Source of the DNA: JALOOB01 sp040766655 | Lineage (GTDB): Bacteria > Chloroflexota > Anaerolineae > CG2-30-64-16 | Assembly (NCBI GenBank): GCA_040766655.1 | Contig: JAXGQB010000012.1 | Span: 1-64,000 of the forward strand | Reading direction: 5' to 3' | Length of the DNA stretch: 64,000 nt | Program-made: the position numbers and the translations under genes | Notes under the pieces: model-generated | What the model saw: only the letters and a program-made list of their open reading frames with translations | What the model was told of the DNA's origin: nothing | The model's database searches: none | Shown here: piece by piece, positions 15,463 through 24,733 of the stretch | Layout: each line of letters starts with the position of its first letter | How positions within the stretch are numbered: the first letter of the stretch is position 1

Positions 15463-17379
15463 TTACCACGCAACCTCAGCCGCGTAGACGGTCGCAACCC
15501 AACGGACGGTTGTGCCGGCGGCGCCGGTGGCCGTGATGTCAAGAGAATCGGCCGCGTTGTTGGCGCTCACGGCGATGCTCCAGGAACTCACATCCTCGCC
15601 GAGCATCGTCACGATGGGCGTTCCCACGAACGCCGTCGCGCCGCCGTTGTTTTCGATCAATCCCCGGATCCAGTAGCCAGCAGATGCCCCACCATCACTG
15701 CGGCCGACGACCAGGATCTGGAATGCCATGCTGCGGCCCGGGGCGATCGTCAGCTGTTGCCCTCCACCATCAAGCGCCAGCATCAAGGGAGTCGCATCGG
15801 TCGTTGTCTTGCGCAGCACATAGACCGAGGCCTGGGCATCTCCGACGGCAGAGAACGCCCCGGCGGCATGTGCCATCTGGCCGTAGGCCGAAGCGTGGGC
15901 CTGGGACCCACCAGGCACGCTGGCATACGTGGCTGTAGCTTGATTGACGGACCCACCCGAGACGCTCGACCAGCTGCCATCAGCCGTGTTCAGCTGGCCG
16001 CCTGCGATCACCGAGTTGGCACCAGACGCCGTGTTGTTGGTTCCCCCGCCCACCGCGCTGCCGTCGCCGGTCGCGACGCTGCCAAATCCACCCGCGACAG
16101 CCGACGTGACGCCAAGTGCTCCGTTGTCATGACCGCCAGCGACGGTGGCGTTATTCCCGGAAGCCGTGTTGCGGATCCCACCGCCGACGGACGCACCCGC
16201 ACCGCTGGCCACGTTGCCGGCCCCCGCCTCGCCACCGCCGGCAATCGTCGCACCCACGCCGTTCGCCAGGTTCTGGATCCCGCCGCCGATGGTCGCGCCC
16301 ATCACCGTGGCCCGGTTGGTGTTGCCGCCCCCGACCGTGGCATGGTCGCCGCCCGCCGTGTTGTCCTGGCCGCCGCCGACGGAGGCCCACTGACCCGTGG
16401 CCTGAATGCTCTGGCCGCCGCTGATGGTGGCGCCATTGCCTGATGCAATGTTCGAGAGCCCGCCGGCAATGGTCGCGTACTTACCGCTGACGGTGTTTGC
16501 CCAGCCGCCGGCGATGGTGGCGCCTTCCGCAGTGTCGGGAGCGATGTTGTTTTCCCGCCCGCCGCCGATCGTGGCGTACCAGGGTTCGATGAGGTTAGCC
16601 CAGCCGCCACCGATGGTGGCGCCCTCGTTCTTGGCCTGGTTCTCCAGGCCTCCGCCCACGACGGATCCCTTGCCGGAGCTCAGGTTGCCGTAACCGCCGG
16701 CAACGACGGAGTAGTCGCCGGAAGCGGTGTCGCCCCACCCGCCGCTCGTCGTGGCAGCCAGTCCCCTGGCATGATTGATCGCGCCGCCGCCCACCGTGCC
16801 GTAATCTGCCTCCACTGTGTTGAGCTGGCCCACGGCGCCGCCGCCCGCGATGGTCGCGCCCACCACGCCGGTCGTCACAGTGTTTTCCTTGTACCCGCCG
16901 ACGAGGTTGGGGCTGGTCGCGTTCTGCTGCGTCCACAGGCCGGGCAGCGCCAGGGCATATGGCGACGGCGTAAGCGCCTGCCGCGGCACGAGCAACGTGT
17001 ACGGATCGATGCTCCCCGCGCTGCGCACCTCGATCGCCAGGTAGCGTGCGTCCCCATTGAAGACTGCACCAAAATCCAGTTGCGTGGTGAAGTACCCCTC
17101 GCTGACCGCGATCGTCTGCACAATGCTGCTTCCCACCTGGTTACCGCCGGCAAGCTCATCGTGCAGGGTGAACTGGAAGTCGTAATCGCCGTTGGCCAGT
17201 ACGCCATCGTCTACCAGGCGCCCCTGGTAGGTGAAAGCGGTGCCCATGACGTCATCTGTGGCTGCGACCCCGGCCGAAGCGGCGCCGTGTGGTCCGATCT
17301 CCTCAGCCGCGGCCCCTGGCGCAACAAGTGCCAGAATCGTCAGCAATCCGACGAACAGGACGAATCCCTTGCTTTGCAT
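15463..17379 (-). CDS. Secreted repeat protein with YadA-head-like repeats
   Basis: A 638-residue exported protein. Signal peptide MQSKGFVLFVGLLTILALV with cleavage after AAA near residue 24. Residues about 35-160 form a globular domain (FTYQGRLVDDGVLANGDYDFQFTL). The centre, about 170-480, is a long run of 14- to 18-residue units of the form A-T-I-G-G-G-x-x-N-x-A-S-G, the pattern of YadA/Hep_Hag trimeric-adhesin heads. A C-terminal beta-rich domain of about 110 residues ends in RWVATVYAAEVAW. No membrane anchor of the YadA type follows. GGGAGGG precedes ATG 17379. It is divergent from the BTAD regulator gene. Confidence 0.8.
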   Translation of the reverse strand: MQSKGFVLFVGLLTILALVAPGAAAEEIGPHGAASAGVAATDDVMGTAFTYQGRLVDDGVLANGDYDFQFTLHDELAGGNQVGSSIVQTIAVSEGYFTTQLDFGAVFNGDARYLAIEVRSAGSIDPYTLLVPRQALTPSPYALALPGLWTQQNATSPNLVGGYKENTVTTGVVGATIAGGGAVGQLNTVEADYGTVGGGAINHARGLAATTSGGWGDTASGDYSVVAGGYGNLSSGKGSVVGGGLENQAKNEGATIGGGWANLIEPWYATIGGGRENNIAPDTAEGATIAGGWANTVSGKYATIAGGLSNIASGNGATISGGQSIQATGQWASVGGGQDNTAGGDHATVGGGNTNRATVMGATIGGGIQNLANGVGATIAGGGEAGAGNVASGAGASVGGGIRNTASGNNATVAGGHDNGALGVTSAVAGGFGSVATGDGSAVGGGTNNTASGANSVIAGGQLNTADGSWSSVSGGSVNQATATYASVPGGSQAHASAYGQMAHAAGAFSAVGDAQASVYVLRKTTTDATPLMLALDGGGQQLTIAPGRSMAFQILVVGRSDGGASAGYWIRGLIENNGGATAFVGTPIVTMLGEDVSSWSIAVSANNAADSLDITATGAAGTTVRWVATVYAAEVAW

Positions 17380-17544
17380 CGCACCCTCCCGTGCTGAATC
17401 GCATCCGACACATCGATTCCGGCTGCAATGAAATCCGCCTATGCCATCATCAAGGTACAACCAGCAGGCGCTTCCGGCGGCCTGTCACGATGATGGCGCG
17501 CCGACACAGTCTCAAGGGTCGGGCAACTCATCACTATCACAAGG

Positions 17545-17566
17545 GCGTTAAAAAAGCGTCAAAAAC
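17545..17566 (+). promoter_or_regulatory. Paired 11-bp direct repeats, candidate regulator site
   Basis: GCGTTAAAAAA (17545-17555) and GCGTCAAAAAC (17556-17566), adjacent with an 11-bp period, in the divergent gap between the repeat-protein gene and the BTAD regulator gene. SARP-type regulators bind direct repeats with about one helical turn spacing; assignment here is inference. Confidence 0.35.
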
Positions 17567-17612
17567 AAAAGCGCGACGCAGATTCTTACGCAGTCAAAGA
17601 AGATGGATGGTG

Positions 17613-17618
17613 TATAAT
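17613..17618 (+). promoter_or_regulatory. -10 box of a probable leaderless promoter (BTAD regulator)
   Basis: TATAAT ends six nt before GTG 17625. Transcription would start at or next to the start codon. The -35 region is not consensus. Confidence 0.6.
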
Positions 17619-17624
17619 ATCGCC

Positions 17625-20600
17625 GTGGTGCAGTGTACGCTCAGCCTGTTCGGAGGACTGGCCATCGACTCGATGGACCAGGTCAACACGCGTCTGCTTG
17701 GCGCCAAAGATCGGGCCCTGCTGGCCTACCTGGCCATCGAGCGCGGCCGTTGTCATCGCCGCGAGGTGCTGGCAGGCCTGCTCTGGCCCGATTACCCCGA
17801 TCATGCGGCACGCGCGAGCCTGCGCCAGGCGCTGCATCACCTGCGTGTGGCGCTCGGGCCGCTCAGCGCGGGCCTCATCATCAGCGCAACCGACGTTGCT
17901 TTCGACCTCGGCGCGGGCTGGCGGCTGGACGTGGCGGAGTTCGACGCGCTTCTGGCCGAGTGCGCCGCCCACGTACACCCGGCCCGGGCTGCCTGTCCGC
18001 AATGCATCGTGCGGCTGCAACAGGCCGCCGGCCTCTACACGGGCGACCTGCTGGCGGGTTTCTCCGTGCGCGATAGCGCCCTGTTCGAGGAGTGGCTGGC
18101 GCCCCGGCGGGAGCACTATCGCCGGGAGATGCTGGCTGCGCTGCGCGATCTCGCAGAGTACCAGGAGCGGCAGGGCGCGCTCGACCTTGCAGAGCGCACG
18201 GCCCGCCGGCTTCTGGACCTGGATCCCTTGGATGAACCGGCCTACCGGCAGATCATGCGCGCGCTCTTCGTGCGTGGCCAGTCTGCGGCCGCTTTGCAGC
18301 AGTACGAGGCGCTGCGCAGGTCGCTGGCGCAGGAACTCCAGATTGCGCCGGATGACCTGACGGCCGCGCTGGCAGCCCAGATCCGCCGGCCCGGACCGGC
18401 GACCGGCCGATCGCCGGCGATCCCTGACGCTGCATTGGTCCGGCCCGATGGGCCGGTGTTCGTGGGCCGAGAGCGTGAACTGGCCCGGCTAGATCAATTG
18501 TGGCGCGCAGCTCGCACAGGCCAGGGCGGCGTCGTGCTGGTAAGCGGCGACGCGGGCCAGGGCAAGACGCTATTGCTGGGCGAGTTTGCGCGGCGACTTC
18601 AGGCCGCCGACGGGGACCTCATTGCCGTCGGCGGCAGCTGTGGCGCCCGATTCGGCATCGGCGATCCATACCTGCCGTTTCGCGAGGCCCTGGGCATGCT
18701 CTGCGGCGACCTGGAGGTGAGGTGGGCGACCGGTGAACTCGCACCCCTGCAGTTGGTCCGCCTGTGGGACATCCTGCCGTCGAGCCTGGCGGCGCTTGCG
18801 GAGGCCGGTCCCGACCTCATTGGGAGTTTCATTCCCGCGCCCGCGCTGCTGCGCCGGGCGATCGATTACCTGGGCCGCGAGCAGCCTGAGCCCGCCTGGC
18901 TTGCCGTCATCCGGCGCCGGGCCCGGCGTCCCCCAGGGTCAGTCCCGGCACAGGCGAACCTGTTCGGGCAGTATGCAGTGGTCCTGAAAGCCGTGGCGCG
19001 CCAGCATCCGCTCGTGCTGATCCTTGACGATCTGCAGTGGGCGGACCTGGGAACGATCAGCCTCCTCTCCTACCTCAGCCGCGCCCTGGCCGGCAGCCCC
19101 ATCCTGATCGCCGGCGCATTCCGGCCTGCCGAACTCTCCCTGTGCTACCCGACCTCGGCCGCCGGACCTCCGCCGGACGGGGTCCCCTCCGTCGGTCGAC
19201 ATCCTCTGGTCCACGCGATCAATGAACTCAAGCGGCGGTGGGGCGACATCGAGATCAGCCTGGACGGAATCGAGGATCCCGCGTTCGTCGATGCCCTGAT
19301 CGACACCGAGCCAAACCGGCTTGACGACGGCTTCCGCGATGCACTGTTCCAGCAGACGCGCGGACACCCTCTGTTCACCGTCGAGCTATTGCGGGGCATG
19401 CAGGAACGTGGGGACCTGGTGCAGGATCGCGACGGCTGTTGGATACTCGGGGCAGCGCTTGACTGGGAAACACTGCCCGCGCGTGTTGAGGCGGTCATCG
19501 CGGAACATATCGACCGTCTGCCGGCTGAACTGCAGCGGTTGCTGGCCACCGCGTGCGTGGAAGGCGAGCATTTCACCGCCGAGGCAATCAGCCGTGCGGA
19601 CGGTGTTGACCCGGAACTGGTCCGGGGCTGGCTGAGCGACGAGTTGGAGGGGCGGCGCCGCCTTGTGCAGGGCGAAGGCGTGCGCCGCCTCAGTGGCGTG
19701 CGACTGTCGCGGTACCGCTTTCGGCATGCCCTTTATCAGCGGTACGTATACGGCCGGCTTGGGCCGGTGGAGCGAGCGTGGCGGCATGAGGCCGTGGCCA
19801 CGGCCCTCGAAGACCTGTATCGCGGCAGTGAAGATGAGATCGCCGTGCAACTGGCGCACCATTTTCGAGAGGCAGGCATCGTCGACAAGGCCGTTCACTA
19901 CCTGGCACATGCGGGCGCTCATGCGGTGCGCTTATCCGCGAACCATGAGGCCATCCAGCATTACCGGCAGGCACTGGACCTGCTTGCCACGCTGCCCAAG
20001 ACCTCCAGGCATGCTGAGACCGAACTTCAGTTGCTCGTAGGGCTGACGACACCGCTTGTGTCGGAGAAGGGCTACGGCGCGACGGAAGTCGTGAAGTGCT
20101 GCGCACGCGCCTGGGAGTTGTGCCAACAACTTGGCGAGCCTCCGCAGATCATGCCGGTGATGTGGTGGCTCGCCACCTACTACGCTGGCTGTGCGCAACA
20201 CGAGACGGCCATCTCGGTCGTCGAAGAGCTCATGGATGTTGCCGAAGAGTCCGGCGACCCGTTCCTGGTGGCAGTGGTGCACTGGGCACGCGGTTGGCAT
20301 GGCCTGTTTCTGGGGCACTTCGCAGTCGCCAAAGATTCACTGGAGCACATGGTCTCGGCCTACGACCCGGCCGTACACGGTTCTGCGGCATACGTTTACG
20401 GGCAGGATCCGGGCATTGCCAGCCGCGCGATGCTGGGACCCACCCTCTGGGCACTGGGCTATCCCGATCGAGCGCAACAACGCATCGACGAAGCGCTTCA
20501 TCTGGCGCATGACATGGCAATTCCCCCCTTCCAGGCGCTTGCGCTCACCTATGCTGCGTGGATGTGCGGCTGGCGTCGCGACTTCGCCGTCCAGGCAGAG

Positions 20601-21227
20601 ATCGCAGAGTCATGCATTCGTGTTTCCACAGAGCATCATCTTCCATACTGGCATACCATCGGCATCCACATGCGCGGCTGGGCGCAGGTCGGAAGTGGCC
20701 AATGCGCCGCCGGCATCGACGCTCTCCTGGAGGCCATGGCAGGATACCGGGAAATCGGCATGATCACCGGCCTGTCGCAGCAGTACACGGTGCTCGGGCA
20801 GGCCTATCTCAATATAGGGCAGGTCGATCAGGCGCGCCGCACGCTCACCGAGATCCTGGCCCAAGTCGATTTGAACGGGGAGCACAACAGCACGGCCGAG
20901 ATTCATCGCCTTTTGGGAGAGGTGGCGTTTGCCGAAGGCCGATCGGGCGACGGCGCCGAACGGATCGCGCAGGAGGCGGCGGAAACGGAAGCCGAGCGGG
21001 AATACTGCCAGGCCATCACGATCGCGCAGGCCCAATCAGCGCGATCGTGGGAGCTGCGAGCGACCATGAGCCTGGCCAGGTTGTGGCAGCACCAGGGGCG
21101 AACCGTCGAGGCGCGGGCCGCATTGTCGGAGATCTACGGCTGGTTCACCGAGGGATACGACACGCGCGACCTGCAGGATGCGGCCGCGTTGCTGGACGAA
21201 CTCTCAGGCGCCGATTCCACATCCTGA
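17625..21227 (+). CDS. BTAD/SARP-type transcriptional regulator with AAA ATPase and TPR domains
   Basis: A 1200-residue regulator. Order: winged-helix N-terminal domain (residues about 1-90, including SLRQALHHLRVALG), bacterial transcriptional activator (BTAD) helical domain (about 95-245), a STAND/AAA ATPase (Walker A SGDAGQGKT near 306, Walker B LILDDLQWAD near 464), then about 500 residues of helical TPR-like repeats. Such proteins activate nearby genes in response to an unknown effector. GTG 17625 or 17628 is the best start: just after a TATAAT box and at the beginning of the conserved SLFGGLAI strand; the frame is open to 17289 but that overlaps the divergent gene. It may control the divergent secreted genes. 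Confidence 0.87.
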   Translation: MVQCTLSLFGGLAIDSMDQVNTRLLGAKDRALLAYLAIERGRCHRREVLAGLLWPDYPDHAARASLRQALHHLRVALGPLSAGLIISATDVAFDLGAGWRLDVAEFDALLAECAAHVHPARAACPQCIVRLQQAAGLYTGDLLAGFSVRDSALFEEWLAPRREHYRREMLAALRDLAEYQERQGALDLAERTARRLLDLDPLDEPAYRQIMRALFVRGQSAAALQQYEALRRSLAQELQIAPDDLTAALAAQIRRPGPATGRSPAIPDAALVRPDGPVFVGRERELARLDQLWRAARTGQGGVVLVSGDAGQGKTLLLGEFARRLQAADGDLIAVGGSCGARFGIGDPYLPFREALGMLCGDLEVRWATGELAPLQLVRLWDILPSSLAALAEAGPDLIGSFIPAPALLRRAIDYLGREQPEPAWLAVIRRRARRPPGSVPAQANLFGQYAVVLKAVARQHPLVLILDDLQWADLGTISLLSYLSRALAGSPILIAGAFRPAELSLCYPTSAAGPPPDGVPSVGRHPLVHAINELKRRWGDIEISLDGIEDPAFVDALIDTEPNRLDDGFRDALFQQTRGHPLFTVELLRGMQERGDLVQDRDGCWILGAALDWETLPARVEAVIAEHIDRLPAELQRLLATACVEGEHFTAEAISRADGVDPELVRGWLSDELEGRRRLVQGEGVRRLSGVRLSRYRFRHALYQRYVYGRLGPVERAWRHEAVATALEDLYRGSEDEIAVQLAHHFREAGIVDKAVHYLAHAGAHAVRLSANHEAIQHYRQALDLLATLPKTSRHAETELQLLVGLTTPLVSEKGYGATEVVKCCARAWELCQQLGEPPQIMPVMWWLATYYAGCAQHETAISVVEELMDVAEESGDPFLVAVVHWARGWHGLFLGHFAVAKDSLEHMVSAYDPAVHGSAAYVYGQDPGIASRAMLGPTLWALGYPDRAQQRIDEALHLAHDMAIPPFQALALTYAAWMCGWRRDFAVQAEIAESCIRVSTEHHLPYWHTIGIHMRGWAQVGSGQCAAGIDALLEAMAGYREIGMITGLSQQYTVLGQAYLNIGQVDQARRTLTEILAQVDLNGEHNSTAEIHRLLGEVAFAEGRSGDGAERIAQEAAETEAEREYCQAITIAQAQSARSWELRATMSLARLWQHQGRTVEARAALSEIYGWFTEGYDTRDLQDAAALLDELSGADSTS

Positions 21228-21237
21228 TGCACAAGCC

Positions 21238-22689
21238 TCAACTCAAGCGCGCGATCCACCGGCTGCCCGCGAGCAGCACGGCCGCGCCGAGCAGCGTGCC
21301 GAAGATCGAGGCGAGGAGGTAGCGCGGCAGCGCGTCCGTGGCCCACAACCCGTAGGGCAGCAGGAACAGCAGGCCCGCAAGGAGGCAGACGAGCAGCGTT
21401 CGCCCGAGCGCCGGCCGGTCCTGCCGGAGCAAATTGGCGATCGCGATCGCGACCATGATGACCAGCACCACACCGAGCGCGGCCAGGCCGAGATAGGAGA
21501 GGCTCTCGCCGTATCCCCGGGCCAGCGCGGGTGGAAACGCAAACGCGACGAGCGCAAAGACCGCCCAGGCCACGACCAACGCAGCGATCCAGAACGCCTT
21601 TCGCTTGCCGAACGTGCGCGTGGCGAGCGTGACGAACCCACCGAGCGCGAAGCCCAGGGCCAGCAACATCTCGCCCACGAGCAGGCGCAGGAGGTCGAAC
21701 GCGCCGGCCACCGCGAAAGGCCGGTAGCCGCCTACCACAATCTCGCGCCACGCGCCGTCCGCCCCGTGCACGAGCACCCCCGCATGGCCCATCGCGAAGA
21801 TGGCATTGCCCGTCCCGCGGTCGATGGCTGCGTGCATGGGGGTGGGACGCACCTCGGCCCAGGAGGACACCTGTCGCCGCGTGGCTGCCAGGACGGCCTC
21901 ACTGGTCACCTGTGCGGGGCGGACGATGCGCCAGGTGGCCCCGGCGTCCTCCGTAAGCTCGATCGCCTGGCCGGGCGCGAAGCGATATTGCCGGGCCGCG
22001 TCGCGCGGATCGGCGACGATAACCGGCTCGGCGGTCGGACTGCTCCACGGGGCCGGGCACACCTCCTGCGCCCGGCTTGGCGCTTCCTGCCAGGTCAAGC
22101 CGCCGTCGGTGCTCCGCCAGCTGCTGTAGGCCGCATGCGCCCGCACTTCGCCATCCGTTGCCTCCAGGCAGTAAATGCCGGGGTCCGGCGCGGGCGCGTT
22201 GGCGACGGTCAGCAGCACGGCCATGACCAGGCCGGCCCATCCCGGCGCGGCCAGGCGAGGCCGGCCAGCGCGAGGCTCAGGCGTGCGCACCCACAGGACT
22301 GCGCTGGCGAGGAGGCCGGCCAGCGCGATGAGGTCGGTCGGGTCGCGGCGCCAGCCGACCTCGAAGCCGAACAACGCCTCAGCCGCAGCCACGACCGCGG
22401 TGTGCGCCCAGGGCACGGTCTTCGCCAGTGCGAAAACGACCCCGACGAATCCGTAGGCGATCAGGCCGGCCGCGCGCGAGTGACGGCGGCCGGGCAGCAC
22501 CAGCGCGACGGCCGCGGCCAAGACCAGCGGGATGAAGAAGAGCCACGCCAGATCGCCCAGCTTGCCGGTCAGCGCGGAGGGCCAGGCCCGGCGCAGCACG
22601 TGATCGTTGACGAGCAGCAGGCCGATCGCACCGAGCGTCAGCGGGTGAGCGAGCAGGTGAAGCGCCTTGCGCAGCGTTGGTTTGTCCAT
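21238..22689 (-). CDS. Polytopic membrane protein of unknown function
   Basis: A 483-residue protein with about four N-terminal helices (including the conserved-looking LTGKLGDLAWLFFIPL), a central extracytoplasmic domain of about 170 residues, and at least four C-terminal helices. The central part has a repeated YSSWRSTDGGLTWQE and ELTEDAGATWRI pattern, typical of sortilin/BNR-type beta-propeller strands (S-x-D-x-G-x-x-W). The reading frame can start at 22719, but ATG 22689 lies exactly six nt after a TATAAT box, so a leaderless mRNA is likely. Its 3' end is 10 nt from the convergent regulator gene. No function assigned. Confidence 0.75.
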   Translation of the reverse strand: MDKPTLRKALHLLAHPLTLGAIGLLLVNDHVLRRAWPSALTGKLGDLAWLFFIPLVLAAAVALVLPGRRHSRAAGLIAYGFVGVVFALAKTVPWAHTAVVAAAEALFGFEVGWRRDPTDLIALAGLLASAVLWVRTPEPRAGRPRLAAPGWAGLVMAVLLTVANAPAPDPGIYCLEATDGEVRAHAAYSSWRSTDGGLTWQEAPSRAQEVCPAPWSSPTAEPVIVADPRDAARQYRFAPGQAIELTEDAGATWRIVRPAQVTSEAVLAATRRQVSSWAEVRPTPMHAAIDRGTGNAIFAMGHAGVLVHGADGAWREIVVGGYRPFAVAGAFDLLRLLVGEMLLALGFALGGFVTLATRTFGKRKAFWIAALVVAWAVFALVAFAFPPALARGYGESLSYLGLAALGVVLVIMVAIAIANLLRQDRPALGRTLLVCLLAGLLFLLPYGLWATDALPRYLLASIFGTLLGAAVLLAGSRWIARLS

Positions 22690-22695
22690 GCGCGC

Positions 22696-22701
22696 ATTAT
22701 A
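22696..22701 (-). promoter_or_regulatory. -10 box of a probable leaderless promoter (membrane protein)
   Basis: - strand TATAAT (22701-22696), then six nt (GCGCGC), then ATG 22689. -35 region weak. Confidence 0.6.
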
Positions 22702-22727
22702 CCACCGGCGTACAAGCAAGTGCGCCG

Positions 22728-22912
22728 TCTCGGGGCCTTAAGGTGCCCGGCACCTCCGAGTCACGCCTCGCCGCAGCATCTCGGGGCCTTAGGGTGCCCG
22801 GCACCTCGGAATCACGCCTCGCCGCGGCATCTCGGGGCCTTAAGGTGCCCGGCACCTCGGAGTCACGCCTCGCCGCGGCATCTCGGGGCCTTAAGGTGCC
22901 CGGCACCTCGGA
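22728..22912 (+). repeat. 51-bp tandem repeat, 3.6 copies
   Basis: Units at 22728-22778, 22779-22829, 22830-22880 and a partial 22881-22912, differing at only a few bases. Each starts TCTCGGGGCCTTAAGG and contains the near-palindrome GGTGCCCGGCACC. Copy 2 has TTAGGG for TTAAGG. The unit is 17 codons long, so it gives a spurious open frame on both strands. The last copy is cut by the insertion element. Confidence 0.93.
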
Positions 22913-24590
22913 GAGACTGTTGCAAAAGTCGCGCGAATTGCGCGGATTTGGTAGCATGGGGCTATCAATCGAGTAGGAGCTGCCCATGCCATTCAAGTCC
23001 TTCAGTCGTGAGCAGGACTGGCTGCTGCCGCCTTCGCTGGGCGAGCTGATTCCGGACGATCATCCGGTGCGCTTCGTGGCCGAGTTTGTGGATAGCCTGG
23101 ATTGGGCTCAGATCGGCATCCGGAACCGAGCGGAACCCTATGGCGCACCGGCCTATGCGCCGGCGTTGTTGCTGGCCGCCTGGCTGTATGGCTTCATGAC
23201 GCGCACGCGCTCGACGCGGCAAATCGAGCGGGCCTGCCGGGAACATGTGCCGATGATGTGGTTGACGGGGCTGCAACGGCCGGACCACAGCACGCTGGCG
23301 CGTTTTTATCAGGCCAACCGACCAGCGTTGCGCCGCCTGTTCCAGCAGACGGTGTACCTGGCGATCGATACGGGTCTGGTCGACTTCGCCTTGCAGGCGG
23401 TCGACGGCACGCGCTTGGCTGCCGCGAGTCCAGACAGCGTGCATACGCGGGCGGAGATCGAGCGGCTGCTGCGTGCGGTGGAGCACGAGTTGGATGACAT
23501 GGAGGCCGCCCAAACGGCTGAGGATAACGACGCAGCCCCGCCGCCTGGCCCGCGCACCCGCGTGGGGCGGGAGCAGGTGCGGGCACGGCTGCAGCAAGCC
23601 CTGGCCGAGTTGGAGCGCCGCGCGGCCTTGCCCGGCCGCAACAAGGCCGATGCGGTGAGCCGCAGCGATCCGGAGGCCGCCCTGCAGCACACCCCCAGCG
23701 GCTTTGTCACGGGCTACAATGCCCAAGCGGTGGTCGATGCGAAGGCCCAAATCGTGGTGGCGGCCGATGTCAGCACCTGTTCTTCGGATCGCGGCCATCT
23801 GGCCCATGCTGGCCGAAGCCCACGCCATGACGGGCCGGCATGCCACCGCGGTGGTGGCCGACAAAGGGTACTTTGCGATGAGCGCCATCTGCGACGCCCA
23901 GCAGACGGGCATCGCCGTCTGCGTACCGCAGCCGGCGCCGCCCCGGGCCAGCGCCGGGCGCTACACCAAGCCCGACTTCGTCTATGATCCTGACAGCGAC
24001 ACCTATCGCTGTCCCGAAGGCCAAGTCTTGACCTTCGCCGGCGTGGTGCGTTCCGAAAGAGGCAAACCCGTAGACGGACGCACCTACCGCGGCCGACAGT
24101 GTGCGGGCTGTCCCGCCAAGGCCGCGGGTCGCTGCACGAGCAAACCGGCGCGGGTGATCACCCGCTATGCCCATGATGCCGACCTGCCGGCCTATCTGGA
24201 ACAACTGCGCCTCCCGCTCAGCCGCCAACGGCTCCGCCAGCGCAAGGCGGTGGTCGAGCCGTTGTTTGCCAACACCAAACAGCGACTGGGCATGTTGCGC
24301 TTTGGTCTGGTTGGCTGGCTGAATGCCAAGGCCGAGTGGTGGTTGACCTGTACGGCCTATAATCTGCTCAAACTCTGGCGCCAGTGGTGGCAACCCGACC
24401 ACGCACCAGCGCCCTGTGCGACATGACGCGACGGGGGCGATGCAGGCTGGAAAACGCGGCTCACAGCTGCAGCTTGGTCTGATGTCTTGACATGCAATGC
24501 AGCTGCGCTGCGCGCCTGACACGAGTCAGTGCCTGATTGACTCCTTTCAGGCTTGATTACTGGCAACCAATTGCATTCTGCAACAGTCTC
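22913..24590 (+). mobile_element. IS1182-like insertion sequence
   Basis: A 1678-bp element. Terminal inverted repeats: GAGACTGTTGCA at 22913-22924 and its complement at 24579-24590. Flanking 5-bp target duplications TCGGA at 22908-22912 and 24591-24595. Size, ends and transposase type fit IS1182-family elements. The target is the loop of a 15-bp hairpin: arm AGGTGCCCGGCACCT (22894-22908) on the left and its partner (24595-24609) on the right. Non-coding right end about 24427-24578 holds nothing else I can identify. Confidence 0.9.
22986..24426 (+). pseudogene. IS1182-family DDE transposase, frameshifted
   Basis: N-terminal half reads from ATG 22986 (FSREQDWLLPPSLGELIPDD, the IS1182-type start) through ALQAVDGTRLAAAS and GYNAQAVVDAKAQIVVAADV, which carries the first catalytic Asp region. 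Near 23802-23805 the match jumps to the +1 frame, continuing as PMLAEAHAMTGRHATAVVADKGYF with the second Asp and then RQRKAVVEPLFANTKQRLGM with the catalytic Glu, to the TGA at 24426. The shift is one extra base (or two missing) in a GGCCC run. Family members are normally one frame, so the copy is probably inactive, unless this is an assembly error. Confidence 0.82.
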
Positions 24591-24629
24591 TCGGAGGTGC
24601 CGGGCACCTGGGTAACACGCGTGGCCGCG

Positions 24630-24659
24630 TTGACAACACGCCGCGGCGGGTGTTATCCT
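24630..24659 (+). promoter_or_regulatory. Promoter of the LmbE/glycoside hydrolase operon
   Basis: TTGACA (24630-24635), 18-nt spacer, TATCCT (24654-24659). The leader to GTG 24734 contains the palindrome at 24675-24701. Confidence 0.65.
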
Positions 24660-24674
24660 CGCGTCACGACATCC

Positions 24675-24701
24675 GTAAGACGTAGCATGCTACGTCTCTA
24701 C
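24675..24701. repeat. Palindromic REP-like element
   Basis: Perfect 20-bp core palindrome AGACGTAGCATGCTACGTCT at 24678-24697, extended by GTA and CTAC flanks with one mismatch/indel. Same layout as the palindrome at 10103-10130 (GTAG, purine-rich, ...GCATGC..., CTAC). Confidence 0.75.
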
Positions 24702-24733
24702 AAACCTTCGCATTCGCCAGGAGGCACGCCAGC

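Noticed and set aside
22728..22912. CRISPR array
   Set aside because: The units are contiguous tandem copies with no variable spacers and no cas genes nearby.
22677..22976. Open frames on both strands through the 51-bp repeats
   Set aside because: The repeat unit is 51 bp, a multiple of three, which keeps frames open. The sequence is palindromic-rich intergenic DNA without ribosome sites.
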